A DNA stretch of 64,000 bases from Acinetobacter sp. TR3 (lineage in GTDB: Bacteria > Pseudomonadota > Gammaproteobacteria > Pseudomonadales > Moraxellaceae): NCBI RefSeq assembly GCF_027105055.1, contig NZ_CP114264.1, forward strand, positions 3,211,860 through 3,275,859, in the 5' to 3' direction. The translations under genes were made by a program, and so were the position numbers. A model generated the notes under the pieces. That model did not search any database. It saw only the letters and a program-made list of their open reading frames with translations, and was not told the DNA's origin. Each line of letters begins with the position of its first letter. Position 1 is the stretch's first letter. Shown here piece by piece: positions 49,044 through 56,705 of the stretch.

Positions 49044-49500
49044 ACAAAACCTTATAAAACCTAGTATTCAAAGACGCCATGCTGTTAACAATTGTTGATA
49101 TTCAAAACACTGCACATATTAGTAAATGTTAGTCAAAACCTATCAAAACCTATGGTTATAGACTGCATAAATACTAAGTAATACTAAGTTCACAACCTGA
49201 TAAAACCTGAAATCATTACGGCATCCTTTGCGGTGCTGCCTGTTATCAATTGTTATGGTTTGAAATACTACAAAATACTACTTTCCACTGGCTGCTCGGA
49301 CTTGTCAAAACTTGACATTGATAACCTGTCAAAACCTGTTATTCAAAACCGTGTCATTTTTTTTAAAATAGTGTTTTGGGTGCGCACTTCACTGTGAACT
49401 TGTTCTTTGCGTACCAACTTATCAGACTGTCAGAACATGAGTTTTCCGTAGTAGTTGCTAAGAAATCCTAAGTAATCCTAAGTTCAAAACATGACAAAAC
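49044..49500. repeat. Phased pairs of 10-bp repeats
   Basis: At least eight short tandem pairs repeat with exactly 10-bp period: CAAAACCT/TAAAACCT (49044), TCAAAACCTA twice (49133), AATACTAAGT twice (49170), AACCTGA (49194 and 49204), AAATACTAC (49263 and 49273), ACTTG (49300 and 49310), AACCTGT (49323 and 49333), AATCCTAAGT twice (49464) and CAAAAC (49485 and 49495). The pairs differ but share an AA[A/T/C][A/C]CT core. Ten base pairs is one helical turn, which points to a protein binding one face of the DNA. Confidence 0.65.
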
Positions 49501-49655
49501 GTTACGTTTAATATTCTTATGGTCATTCCCAGTGTGCTTCATGCTCACCTACACCTTGATGGTGAACTTGCTCAACCGCTTGGGCGGTCAAGTCTGCTTC
49601 ATGCGCCCTCACACCTGACTTGATTCACTACTTGGTGAATTATGAGAGCATAAGA

Positions 49656-50096
49656 CTATATTTCTTCATTCTCTAATAGGTCGCTAAGCTGTGCCCCAAC
49701 GATGCGCCTTGTAATGATGATTTCACGGTCTTTTTGTTCTTCTTCCGTTGGTGCTTCGATCAAACTAGCTTCACCATACTTTTTGGGTGCAAGTCTGCTT
49801 GTTATGTATTTACGAGCGTCAATCATGAGCTTGGCTTTCTGCACTTCGGCTGGGTCACAAGTGTCTGCAATGTGCTGTATTTCGTCAAAGATGCAATGAG
49901 CGTACATTTCTTTAGCTAAAGCATATTGCTTTGCAAACTCTGGATAATCATGTAACCACCGCATCACAGTAGCGACTGAGGGCATATCGACTTGAGAACA
50001 TATGAATCGGATTGGCTGACCATCAATAACAAGGTCAATTATCTTTTCTGTGATTTCAGCATTGTAGCTTGTTGGTCTGCCGACTGGATTACTCAT
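49656..50096 (-). CDS. terS: Phage terminase small subunit
   Basis: The protein has 146 residues from ATG 50096, preceded by GAGG; an ATG 15 bases upstream has no ribosome site. The pattern is that of Sf6 gp1-type small terminases: GRPTSYNAEITEKIIDLVID with HTH, MPSVATVMRWLHDYPEFAKQ, FDEIQHIADTCDPAEVQKAK and KLMIDARKYITSRLAPKKYG. TerS selects DNA for packaging. In satellites a private TerS redirects a helper's large terminase to the island's own DNA. No large subunit is present here. A G-run motif lies just upstream. Confidence 0.88.
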   Translation of the reverse strand: MSNPVGRPTSYNAEITEKIIDLVIDGQPIRFICSQVDMPSVATVMRWLHDYPEFAKQYALAKEMYAHCIFDEIQHIADTCDPAEVQKAKLMIDARKYITSRLAPKKYGEASLIEAPTEEEQKDREIIITRRIVGAQLSDLLENEEI

Positions 50097-50125
50097 TATT
50101 TTTAACCTCATAAAAAAAGACTATA

Positions 50126-50183
50126 GGGGGGAGGGTAAAAGTTTTTAGTGGCTCGTTGATAGGACACCGCCCAGTACCACACT
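50126..50183 (+). promoter_or_regulatory. Tripartite motif, copy B, directly upstream of terS
   Basis: GGGGGGAGGG (50126), ACCGCCC (50166) and CACACT (50178) repeat the order and spacing of copy A at 48446. Cos and pac sites commonly lie beside terS, so this is a candidate for the packaging recognition site. Confidence 0.5.
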
Positions 50184-50228
50184 CACAAAAAAAATCTGAT
50201 TTTCAAAAATAAGTTAAAGGTGTCTCAA

Positions 50229-50456
50229 TTAAACAATCCGCTTTATAGCTTCTTTCTGTTCTTTAAACATTGCATTTGCCTGTTTTACTAACTCGTTTAT
50301 GTTTGATGCTATACCGCCCTTGTAGGCGTTGCGGCTAACTGTTGCCTTGCCTGCTGCCGTTTTCGCACCTGTAGACTTTAACCACGGTTTGACTGCGTTG
50401 ATTCTGTCTCGTTGTTCTTGGCGGCGTTCTTCTGTCCAGTAGTGTTTATTGCTCAT
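50229..50456 (-). CDS. Small basic phage-type protein
   Basis: The protein has 75 residues with a CGAGG ribosome site. It is rich in Lys, Arg, Asn and Ala, with the segment WLKSTGAKTAAGKATVSRNA YKGG. This resembles the STGPKTxEGKxxSxxNAxKHG motif found in small phage and mobile-element proteins, whose function is not known. It lies between terS and the 208-residue protein on the same strand. Confidence 0.65.
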   Translation of the reverse strand: MSNKHYWTEERRQEQRDRINAVKPWLKSTGAKTAAGKATVSRNAYKGGIASNINELVKQANAMFKEQKEAIKRIV

Positions 50457-50499
50457 ATATGCCTCGCACGTGAGAAATATTTTAATTTAAACAAACAAA

Positions 50500-51126
50500 C
50501 TATATTGCCTTAACCTTTCTAGCGGTAATTTTTGCATCTGTAACCGTTGGTATGGCTTGCTTTGGCTGTTGCTCAATAGCAGATTGTGCATGTTGTACTG
50601 GTTCGCTTGTTTGCTCACTTTGCGCCGTACCTTGTGGGCTATTGTTTACCTGTTGGTTATTGATTTGTTGATTGTGGGCAATGTTGGCGTGCTTAGCGAA
50701 TATGACTGGGGGATTCTTGATATTGGACAAGGTTTCCAGTGTTGCCCTGCACTGGCTTTGTGCTTTGAGTGCTAGCCTTAGAAGTTTGTCCATATTCGCC
50801 ACATATTCTTGCCTGTTAGCTCTTTTTGCCATATCACAAAACACGGCGTTAAGACTTTGCGCCTGTGACATTAAAATACGCTCCGCTAGTAACAAGGGAG
50901 TGTCGCTTTGTAGCTGTTCGCTGCTTTGCTGCAATGAGTCAATAATGCCGCCAAGTTCTACACGTTCGCCAAAAAGGTTTCCTTTGAATGAATCAATCAC
51001 AATGGCGTTGAGTGTTTCGGGATTCTGTAGAAAGTCCTCAATCGCTTTGTCTGAATCGCTTTTTTTTGATTTGATTTTGCCGCCTTTATTTATCGCAACT
51101 TCGTTTTGATCTGTTTCGTTGGTCAT
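50500..51126 (-). CDS. Island protein of unknown function, 208 residues
   Basis: It starts at ATG 51126 with AAGGTG eight bases before. The N-terminal third is charged, the middle is helical (LAERILMSQAQSLNAVFCDM, LDKLLRLALKAQSQCRATLE-like), then NPPVIFAKHANIAHNQQINN and a low-complexity Gln/Asn/Ser tail. The NPPVxFAKxANIA segment also occurs, as I recall, in other phage and plasmid proteins of unknown role, so it is probably a conserved accessory protein. There is no signal peptide and no catalytic motif. Confidence 0.68.
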   Translation of the reverse strand: MTNETDQNEVAINKGGKIKSKKSDSDKAIEDFLQNPETLNAIVIDSFKGNLFGERVELGGIIDSLQQSSEQLQSDTPLLLAERILMSQAQSLNAVFCDMAKRANRQEYVANMDKLLRLALKAQSQCRATLETLSNIKNPPVIFAKHANIAHNQQINNQQVNNSPQGTAQSEQTSEPVQHAQSAIEQQPKQAIPTVTDAKITARKVKAI

Positions 51127-51310
51127 CTCTGTTCACCTTGTTAAATTTTCAGCGTCTAACACAATCTAATTATTATCGTTACCGTGTAACAGTGTCATTT
51201 ATGGGGCATTTTTTCACTCTACCTTGATGGAATTAAGATATAAAATTATCTATAAATAACCGTTTAAACCTTGTCATATATACGTTATAGCGTGGTTTTA
51301 AGTGTGTTTT

Positions 51311-51592
51311 TTAAAGGGTGTCGTCAGGGTAATAAGTTAGTGATTGTGAGTTTTTTTTCTGTTTTTTCAGCATTTCAAAATGCCCACTACATAAGATTCT
51401 TCGTCTATTGGTTGTATTCCTGTTGACCTTAATAGGATTAGGGTCAATAAAGTCAGGAATGTGGATACACATCGCTTTACGGTTCAGCTTATTTAGAGCC
51501 TTGATAGACTTCCAGCGAAAATACAAGAATATACTGCCAACCAAAATGGAAAGAGCAGTAACCCCAATTATGATGTGAATGACATTTGTCAT
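51311..51592 (-). CDS. Single-helix membrane protein of the island
   Basis: The protein has 93 residues. It has one N-terminal transmembrane helix (IIIGVTALSILVGSIFLYFR) and a basic cytosolic tail with cysteines in AMCIHIPDF and ILCSGHFEM. A GAGAG ribosome site is present. It is not recognised. It lies between the 208-residue protein and the iteron region. Confidence 0.55.
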   Translation of the reverse strand: MTNVIHIIIGVTALSILVGSIFLYFRWKSIKALNKLNRKAMCIHIPDFIDPNPIKVNRNTTNRRRILCSGHFEMLKKQKKNSQSLTYYPDDTL

Positions 51593-51629
51593 GTTGTTCT
51601 CTCGTTTAGCTGTATGTATGTGCCTTTTT

Positions 51630-51896
51630 AGATGGGACGTGTGGGACTTTTGGGACGTGCATAGATAAGATATTGATTATATATAAAAAACATACGTCCC
51701 ACTCTATAATAAATACGTCCAAAATATCAGTATGATACTTGGGACACAATGGGACGTATATTAAATGACGTCCCACACGTCCCATCTATGTCCCACATTT
51801 AAAAACCATATAATTTAATTAATGTGACGTTATAATATTTATATATAACAATGTATTACATTAAAATATATTGATAACGTCCCACACGTCCCATCT
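51630..51896. repeat. 18-bp iterons beside the replication gene (candidate origin)
   Basis: GTCCCACACGTCCCATCT occurs exactly at 51770-51787 and 51879-51896, and inverted at 51630-51647. Shorter GGGACGT or ACGTCCC cores lie between them (for example 51652, 51694, 51715, 51750). The region is AT-rich between repeats and has no gene. It follows directly after the DUF927 gene, as P4-type origins lie near their replication gene. Confidence 0.7.
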
Positions 51897-51909
51897 TAAA
51901 AACGCTATT

Positions 51910-54393
51910 TTAGGATTCATCATCAAAGCTGTGCATGACATCAGCCTTAAAGTGCATCATTCTCGGGCGGCTGCCATCGGGTAATTTTCCGCCCATGCGC
52001 TTCACTACTCGGTCATCTTCACCCAGTACAAGCCATCCATTCGATTTAAGCACCTTTTTGGCGGTGGCTTCATTGATGCCGATACACATTTCCTGTTTAA
52101 ACATAGTGCTTGATACAAGGTAAATACGCTCATCAGGGTCATAGTAGCCGACACGGTTGTGAATACGTGGTCTAATCACTTCACCATCAGGATGGCGGAT
52201 AACGGTTAGGCTTTCAAAACGGCTTGTCCCATGTGCTTCAAAGAATGCCTTGAAATGCTCCAGTATCTTGGTTTCCTCAATGTTTTCGCCGTTGCCCAGT
52301 GTGCCTAGCCAAGTATTAAAACATTGCCCTACAGCGTCAAAACTTCGCCCTTGCTGCCATCCCGTGATGCCTGCCTGTGTTGCTAGTTCGCCTGCAACTG
52401 CCACCAGTGCAAAACGGCGTAATACTCGCACCGCTTGGCTGTTTTTGGTGGCATGTTTGGCTATGAAGTCATCAAGCATGGATTGTGCTTGTAGCATCAA
52501 GTCATCTTTGTTTGCAGTCAGATATTCAAGCCACTTGATGCCTGCATGTCCGTAGTGTTTGGCGGATAGCTCATTGATACGGTTGCCAACATCACTGGAG
52601 CTATTGCCATAATTGATACACTCAAGTACCCCGTATCCTTTGCCTGCATCACTGGGAATATGAGCAAAGCGGAGTAATAACCCTGCATCCATTTCGATAC
52701 CGCCACGTCTTAAATGATCTTCTAAAGCAATTTCACCTGTAGAGGTGTACATCAGATTGAATTGCTTATTTTCTCTATTTCTGCCCGATTTACTGCCCCG
52801 TGCTTTACCCTGTGCGCCTGTCAGCATATACACAATATCCGACACGGCTTTCGGGACTGCCTGCCGTAGTTCATCGAGATTGAGATAATTATCATTGCGG
52901 AGTTCTGCATCATTTTCTAAAGCGTTGTCAGTAGTGCGCCATGACTTCGACACGTCTTTCGGTCTGCCCCATACGCTACAAGCTGCCTTTGTAATCGTGC
53001 TTTTGCCATCGGTTGAAGTACCGTAAATATGAAAGCCGCCGCTTTCTATATCCAGTGGTGTCACCAATTGCCCCGAAAATGCACATGCAAAGGACAATAC
53101 AGCAAGGGCATGAGGTTCAATCAATCGGCTTAATTCTTGCCATCCCTCAAGCGTTCCCATAGTGCTGTAAGGGTCTTTCATCTCGCTATTGAATAACAGT
53201 TGTTCATCGTCTTGGTTGCCATAGGTGCGGTTGGTGGTGACAAAGGTATTGCCATACCATCCAGTACGATCTACACAACGAAAACGCTTCTCGATGGGGT
53301 AGTCTTGAATGTAGTTGATGAATACATTTTTCTTGTAGGTCTGACGTGGTGGCATCAATCCATGACTAGCAATCAACTTTAAAGCGTCCTGTGCTTCACC
53401 CATGAAATGCTCATAAGGGATAATCAATGTATGCAAAGTACGATCTTTATCATGGAACTGGATAACACGTTTCCAGTTGTCATTTTTTAGGCTTCGAGCT
53501 TCTCCCAAAATAATCAAAGCATTTGAAATGAGTATTTTGCTTTGCTTGGTTTCGCCGTTCTCGTCCTGTTTTTCCTTGATCTGATATAAACCGCTTTCCA
53601 ATACATGCAACCAAGAACCATCATCCATTTTGAACGGTTTGGCTAAATGTCCTTTGGGTGGGGCTTTGGCTTGTTCAACTGCCACCTGAATCATGCTATC
53701 CAGTTCATCTTGCGACATAGCAAAATTAGGCGGTTCAGGAATAAATGCTATTTTGACATCGAGGTCAGTATAACGGCGTTGTATGTCGTCCTGTTGATGG
53801 ACTGGGGCAATCACATATAGATCAGGATGTGCTTTCATTAATGCCTTGAGGGTATAGGCTTTGATCTTGCTATCACTATATGGCGCATAGACTGGATATG
53901 TCGTTTTAAATGCAAGGTGAATATCATCAGTCACAATCAAAGGTAATTCGTTTAACTTTGACCGATTGAAATACAAGCCACCACGACCAAAAACAATATC
54001 CTTGAATCCCTCAATCGTTGGATTGGTAAATACTGCTCCAGTCGGTTGTAGGTTTTCGTCAAAAAGATCAAATACCGCCAAACCATATAGGGCATTCTTC
54101 TCTGCAAAACCGTACTGGGTGGCGTTCTCAATCACTGAACGGCGGATTTCTACAGGACAACCGCCCATCATTTTAACCATTGCACCGTGTAGCGGATTGT
54201 TGTTAAATAATGGAACTGTATATTCTTCAAGTGCTTCGACAATTGAATCGCTTGCATCATTGCCCACTCGCTCAAGTGGGCTTTGTTGTTTCTGAGGGGT
54301 AGCATTTGATAAACCGACTGCAACATCATAGATATTATCAGTCATGGGTTGGTTGTCGGCTTGAGTTGCGGATCTAAAATCTATTTCGCTCAT
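51910..54393 (-). CDS. DUF927-domain replication/helicase protein
   Basis: The protein has 827 residues. The C-terminal two thirds form the DUF927 superfamily helicase-like domain with a P-loop GFHIYGTSTDGKSTITKAAC (about 455-475), LNLDELRQAVPKAVSDIVYM (acidic, Walker B-like) and LMYTSTGEIALEDHLRRGGI. The N-terminal region (about 100-270) includes DDIHLAFKTTYPVYAPYSDS, IKAYTLKALMKAHPDLYVIA and DLDVKIAFIP, a Toprim-like DNA-primase pattern. It is probably the satellite's replication initiator, comparable to P4 alpha. It starts with AGGTGG and is the largest gene of the island. Confidence 0.83.
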   Translation of the reverse strand: MSEIDFRSATQADNQPMTDNIYDVAVGLSNATPQKQQSPLERVGNDASDSIVEALEEYTVPLFNNNPLHGAMVKMMGGCPVEIRRSVIENATQYGFAEKNALYGLAVFDLFDENLQPTGAVFTNPTIEGFKDIVFGRGGLYFNRSKLNELPLIVTDDIHLAFKTTYPVYAPYSDSKIKAYTLKALMKAHPDLYVIAPVHQQDDIQRRYTDLDVKIAFIPEPPNFAMSQDELDSMIQVAVEQAKAPPKGHLAKPFKMDDGSWLHVLESGLYQIKEKQDENGETKQSKILISNALIILGEARSLKNDNWKRVIQFHDKDRTLHTLIIPYEHFMGEAQDALKLIASHGLMPPRQTYKKNVFINYIQDYPIEKRFRCVDRTGWYGNTFVTTNRTYGNQDDEQLLFNSEMKDPYSTMGTLEGWQELSRLIEPHALAVLSFACAFSGQLVTPLDIESGGFHIYGTSTDGKSTITKAACSVWGRPKDVSKSWRTTDNALENDAELRNDNYLNLDELRQAVPKAVSDIVYMLTGAQGKARGSKSGRNRENKQFNLMYTSTGEIALEDHLRRGGIEMDAGLLLRFAHIPSDAGKGYGVLECINYGNSSSDVGNRINELSAKHYGHAGIKWLEYLTANKDDLMLQAQSMLDDFIAKHATKNSQAVRVLRRFALVAVAGELATQAGITGWQQGRSFDAVGQCFNTWLGTLGNGENIEETKILEHFKAFFEAHGTSRFESLTVIRHPDGEVIRPRIHNRVGYYDPDERIYLVSSTMFKQEMCIGINEATAKKVLKSNGWLVLGEDDRVVKRMGGKLPDGSRPRMMHFKADVMHSFDDES

Positions 54394-54401
54394 GCTGCCA
54401 C

Positions 54402-54770
54402 CTACTGCACACGGTTAAAATTAGAGTTCGGATTAATCAAAACCCCATCATTTGATAAACCGACCTTTTGGCGGTTATCCATCATCTGCAATAAACGCTG
54501 TTCTGCTTCTTCAAAACTGATGCCAAAATGTTTGGCAATGTCCTCTAGGCGGTACATAGGTTCGCCCTCATCGGTGTAACCACTTGGCGGTGGTAATAGG
54601 TTTAATTCCTTAGCCTTTTGGTGCATTTCTTCTTTGATATGCTCAGGCGTGTAGTGCATTGTTAAAATGAATGCCTGCTCAGTGATGGGGTGGTGTTCCC
54701 CATACTGCTCAAGCATTGCTTTGTAGTGGTCAAAGGCTTTAAAAAATTCAGGGTCTACATACTCAATCAT
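54402..54770 (-). CDS. Small island protein with an HTH-like segment
   Basis: The protein has 122 residues from ATG 54770, preceded by GAGGGG; its first bases overlap the end of the BRO-N gene by 8 bp. It is soluble and acidic, with LEDIAKHFGISFEEAEQRLL near residue 80-100, which could be a helix-turn-helix. There is no clear family. It lies immediately upstream of the DUF927 gene (8-bp gap), so it may assist or control replication. Confidence 0.65.
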   Translation of the reverse strand: MIEYVDPEFFKAFDHYKAMLEQYGEHHPITEQAFILTMHYTPEHIKEEMHQKAKELNLLPPPSGYTDEGEPMYRLEDIAKHFGISFEEAEQRLLQMMDNRQKVGLSNDGVLINPNSNFNRVQ

Positions 54771-55281
54771 GGTGTAACCCCTCAAAAGCAATCTGCAAAT
54801 TTGCTTTGCATGTTTGGATACGCTTGGCGTTTAAATGCTTTTCATGCTTACGGCGGTGCATACCTAAGCTGTGAAATGTGCCTTTGTCCTTTGATACCTT
54901 TTCTTGCATACAAAGGCGGTTAAGTTCCTCATAAGCGGTTTGTCGTGCGTGTGGTGAACTGTATTCACCTGTCTTTCTAAGTATTGGCAAAACTTCTGCA
55001 AATACCCAGTTTTGGAAATTAATCGCTTCGGGTTTGTTTGATCTAAAAATGACACGGTATAGATTTGGTTCACTGATAAAAATCAGTTTTTGATTTCCGC
55101 CATTAGTAGGGATGTGGCAATCCGCCACACCCTTTGGGTCAAGTTCACGAAATAGGCGTGATGTACGGCTTATGTCTAAAGCTTTGTATACATCCGCCAA
55201 ACAAAATAAAGGTTCGCCGTTGTCATCTAAAACAATACGAACGCAACTGGATTTAAAATCGAAATGGGTTAAGGCGTTCAT
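54763..55281 (-). CDS. BRO-N domain protein (phage antirepressor type)
   Basis: The protein has 172 residues. Residues 1-100 are a BRO-N domain: VRIVLDDNGEPLFCLADVYKALDIS, LIFISEPNLYRVIFRSNKPE and FQNWVFAEVLPILRKTGEYS. The rest is a helical, basic tail without the usual KilA-C or ANT domain. Such proteins bind DNA and often act as antirepressors in phages. The start overlaps the HTH gene by 4 bp (55278-55281), a coupled arrangement. Confidence 0.82.
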   Translation of the reverse strand: MNALTHFDFKSSCVRIVLDDNGEPLFCLADVYKALDISRTSRLFRELDPKGVADCHIPTNGGNQKLIFISEPNLYRVIFRSNKPEAINFQNWVFAEVLPILRKTGEYSSPHARQTAYEELNRLCMQEKVSKDKGTFHSLGMHRRKHEKHLNAKRIQTCKANLQIAFEGLHHD

Positions 55282-55496
55282 GCTGCCACCTCTTTTAATT
55301 CGTATCGGGCATGTGTGCCTTTGCTGTTTAGGTTCTTTTCGTTATGGGTCACGATTTCAAAACCTTGCTTTCTTAATCGGTCAATGACAGCCGAAAGGCG
55401 GTAGCAGTCGCATAGCTCTATGGCTTCGGCTTGGCTTATGGTTTTGCCTTGTTGGAGGTGGTCTAGGATGGTTTGGTCTTGAGTAGTTTTGTTCAT
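55278..55496 (-). CDS. Small winged-helix protein
   Basis: The protein has 72 residues from ATG 55496; the longer open frame upstream overlaps alpA. TILDHLQQGKTISQAEAIEL and YRLSAVIDRLRKQGFEIVTH form a winged HTH of the type common in phage and PICI operons. Cotranscription with alpA (1-bp gap) and BRO-N (4-bp overlap) is likely. It probably regulates or aids replication. Confidence 0.75.
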   Translation of the reverse strand: MNKTTQDQTILDHLQQGKTISQAEAIELCDCYRLSAVIDRLRKQGFEIVTHNEKNLNSKGTHARYELKEVAA

Positions 55497-55497
55497 G

Positions 55498-55734
55498 TTA
55501 TGCCCCCATCGTTGCAATGGTGGCTTTGTGCTGTGCAATACGATTAGCAATCCACTGGTCAACTTCTGATTCAATCCAAGCGACACGGCGTTCGGACAGA
55601 TTCAAGCATTGTGGAAATTCACCATTTTTCATCATGGCGTAAATAGATGACGCACCAAGTCCAGTTTTGGTTTGGACTTCTTTGCGGCGGATTAAGCGGA
55701 CGTTTTCGTTTTGCTGTTCTTTAGATAAATTCAT
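55498..55734 (-). CDS. alpA: AlpA-family transcriptional regulator
   Basis: The protein has 78 residues. VRLIRRKEVQTKTGLGASSI (HTH with the Gly-Leu-Gly-Xaa-Ser-Ser-Ile turn), MMKNGEFPQCLNLSERRVAW and IESEVDQWIANRI are the AlpA pattern. AlpA activates or controls excision and gene expression in P4-like elements and PICIs. It is the first gene of the island's main operon, reading through HTH, BRO-N and DUF927. Operator-like dyads lie upstream at 55894-55955. Confidence 0.88.
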   Translation of the reverse strand: MNLSKEQQNENVRLIRRKEVQTKTGLGASSIYAMMKNGEFPQCLNLSERRVAWIESEVDQWIANRIAQHKATIATMGA

Positions 55735-55893
55735 CTAAACGTTCTCCAGTATGGATACGCCTAGACACAAAATAGGAAATAGAAAGTAATTAAGAGGGAA
55801 AAACTAATTATTATCAGACAGATAAAGCTATTCAATAGATTCAATCGCAAACAATAGTGTTTAGCTAGGTAAACAATCTGTTTGCATCAATTA

Positions 55894-55955
55894 ATAACTA
55901 TAGTTATAGTTTCATCTATAGGGTAAGCTCGCTTACCCATATCGGAGTACCGATA
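55894..55955. promoter_or_regulatory. Operator-like dyads upstream of alpA
   Basis: Three perfect dyads follow each other: ATAACTA/TAGTTAT (55894-55907), GGGTAAGC/GCTTACCC (55921-55938) and TATCGG/CCGATA (55940-55955). They are 160-220 bp before alpA. They may be repressor sites or hairpins in an alpA leader. Confidence 0.5.
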
Positions 55956-55999
55956 AAACTTGTTTTTTAACTGTCTTACATTTCCAAAAGTTCCTTTAT

Positions 56000-56133
56000 T
56001 TCTGTGTCGGCTAGGACTATTTAATTTAAGAGCTTCAACATTTGCATAGCAGTTTTAAGACATCGACACGAAAGAATTGGCGTTCCGCCGTGTCACCAAA
56101 AGAGTTAAGAATTGGCGTTCTTAGCTCTTTTTT
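56000..56133 (+). ncRNA. C4-antisense-like RNA candidate
   Basis: The plus strand contains GTGTCG...CGACAC, then AATTGGCGTTCCGCCGTGTC, then AAGAG(T)TAAGAA/TTCTTA(G)CTCTT closed around TTGGCG and followed by T6. AATTGGCGTTC occurs twice, once in the GGCG/CGCC hairpin and once in the terminator loop. Multiple hairpins with repeated loop sequence and a terminator suggest a short structured RNA. It recalls the C4 RNA of phage P1/P7 or the CI RNA of P4, but I could not compare it with the family model. Transcription would run away from alpA. Confidence 0.45.
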
Positions 56134-56478
56134 ATTGTCCGCTTTCTACATAGCAAAGGCTTAGACTCAACGATTGTTTAAATAGTTTATGTTTTAGATG
56201 CAGTCGGTTGGGAGTAAGTCAGTATTTAATATTTCATTCATCAGTATATTCACTTAGTCTATTCGTCAGTTTGATCTATCAATTTCACTTTGCCCCAATC
56301 TTTTAGGCTGTACTTTCAAACTTCACTATCTGTATACCCACTGCCTGCATTTGAATTTGTTACAGCTCAATGAATAAATTAATCTTAATTGAGTTTTGTA
56401 TAAATGGCTACCTCTCTACTGTTTAGTAAATCGCTAACTGCGCTAAATCTTGTCGTCCAATATCATTAATGCACTGTT

Positions 56479-56518
56479 TTGAAACGGACTTAAACGGATT
56501 GAAACGGACTTAAACGGA
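56479..56518. repeat. Four tandem 10-mers
   Basis: TTGAAACGGA CTTAAACGGA is repeated exactly twice, so AAACGGA recurs four times at 10-bp intervals. The 10-bp period matches the pairs at 49044-49500, although the core differs. Confidence 0.8.
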
Positions 56519-56680
56519 CACATCCTATCTATTTGACTTGATTAAATAAGCTATAACAAAAATATAAGTAAACTTATATAAGTTGTTCACTTTAATGAAT
56601 ATTTTATTCAAATTAGAATAATATTGTTATCATGTGATTGATTACAACTCGTTACAAATATATCCTGTTTTAGGCTTAAT

Positions 56681-56698
56681 TCCCTCGAATTCGAGGGA
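56681..56698. repeat. 18-bp perfect palindrome after the RhuM gene
   Basis: TCCCTCGAATTCGAGGGA lies 8 bp beyond the RhuM stop. There is no T run on the minus strand, so it may be a protein site rather than a simple terminator. Confidence 0.6.
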
Positions 56699-56705
56699 GT
56701 TAAAA

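Larger units (their letters stand above)
55735..56705. other. Island control region between alpA and RhuM
   Basis: There are 970 bp without a credible gene. It holds operator-like dyads (55894-55955), a C4-like RNA candidate (56000-56133), four tandem 10-mers (56479-56518) and an 18-bp palindrome (56681-56698). The alpA operon promoter must lie here. Confidence 0.6.

Noticed and set aside
50462..50480. parS-like CGCACGTGAG upstream of the 75-residue gene
   Set aside because: Only the central CACGTGA matches; the flanks do not, and the bases form the ribosome site of that gene.
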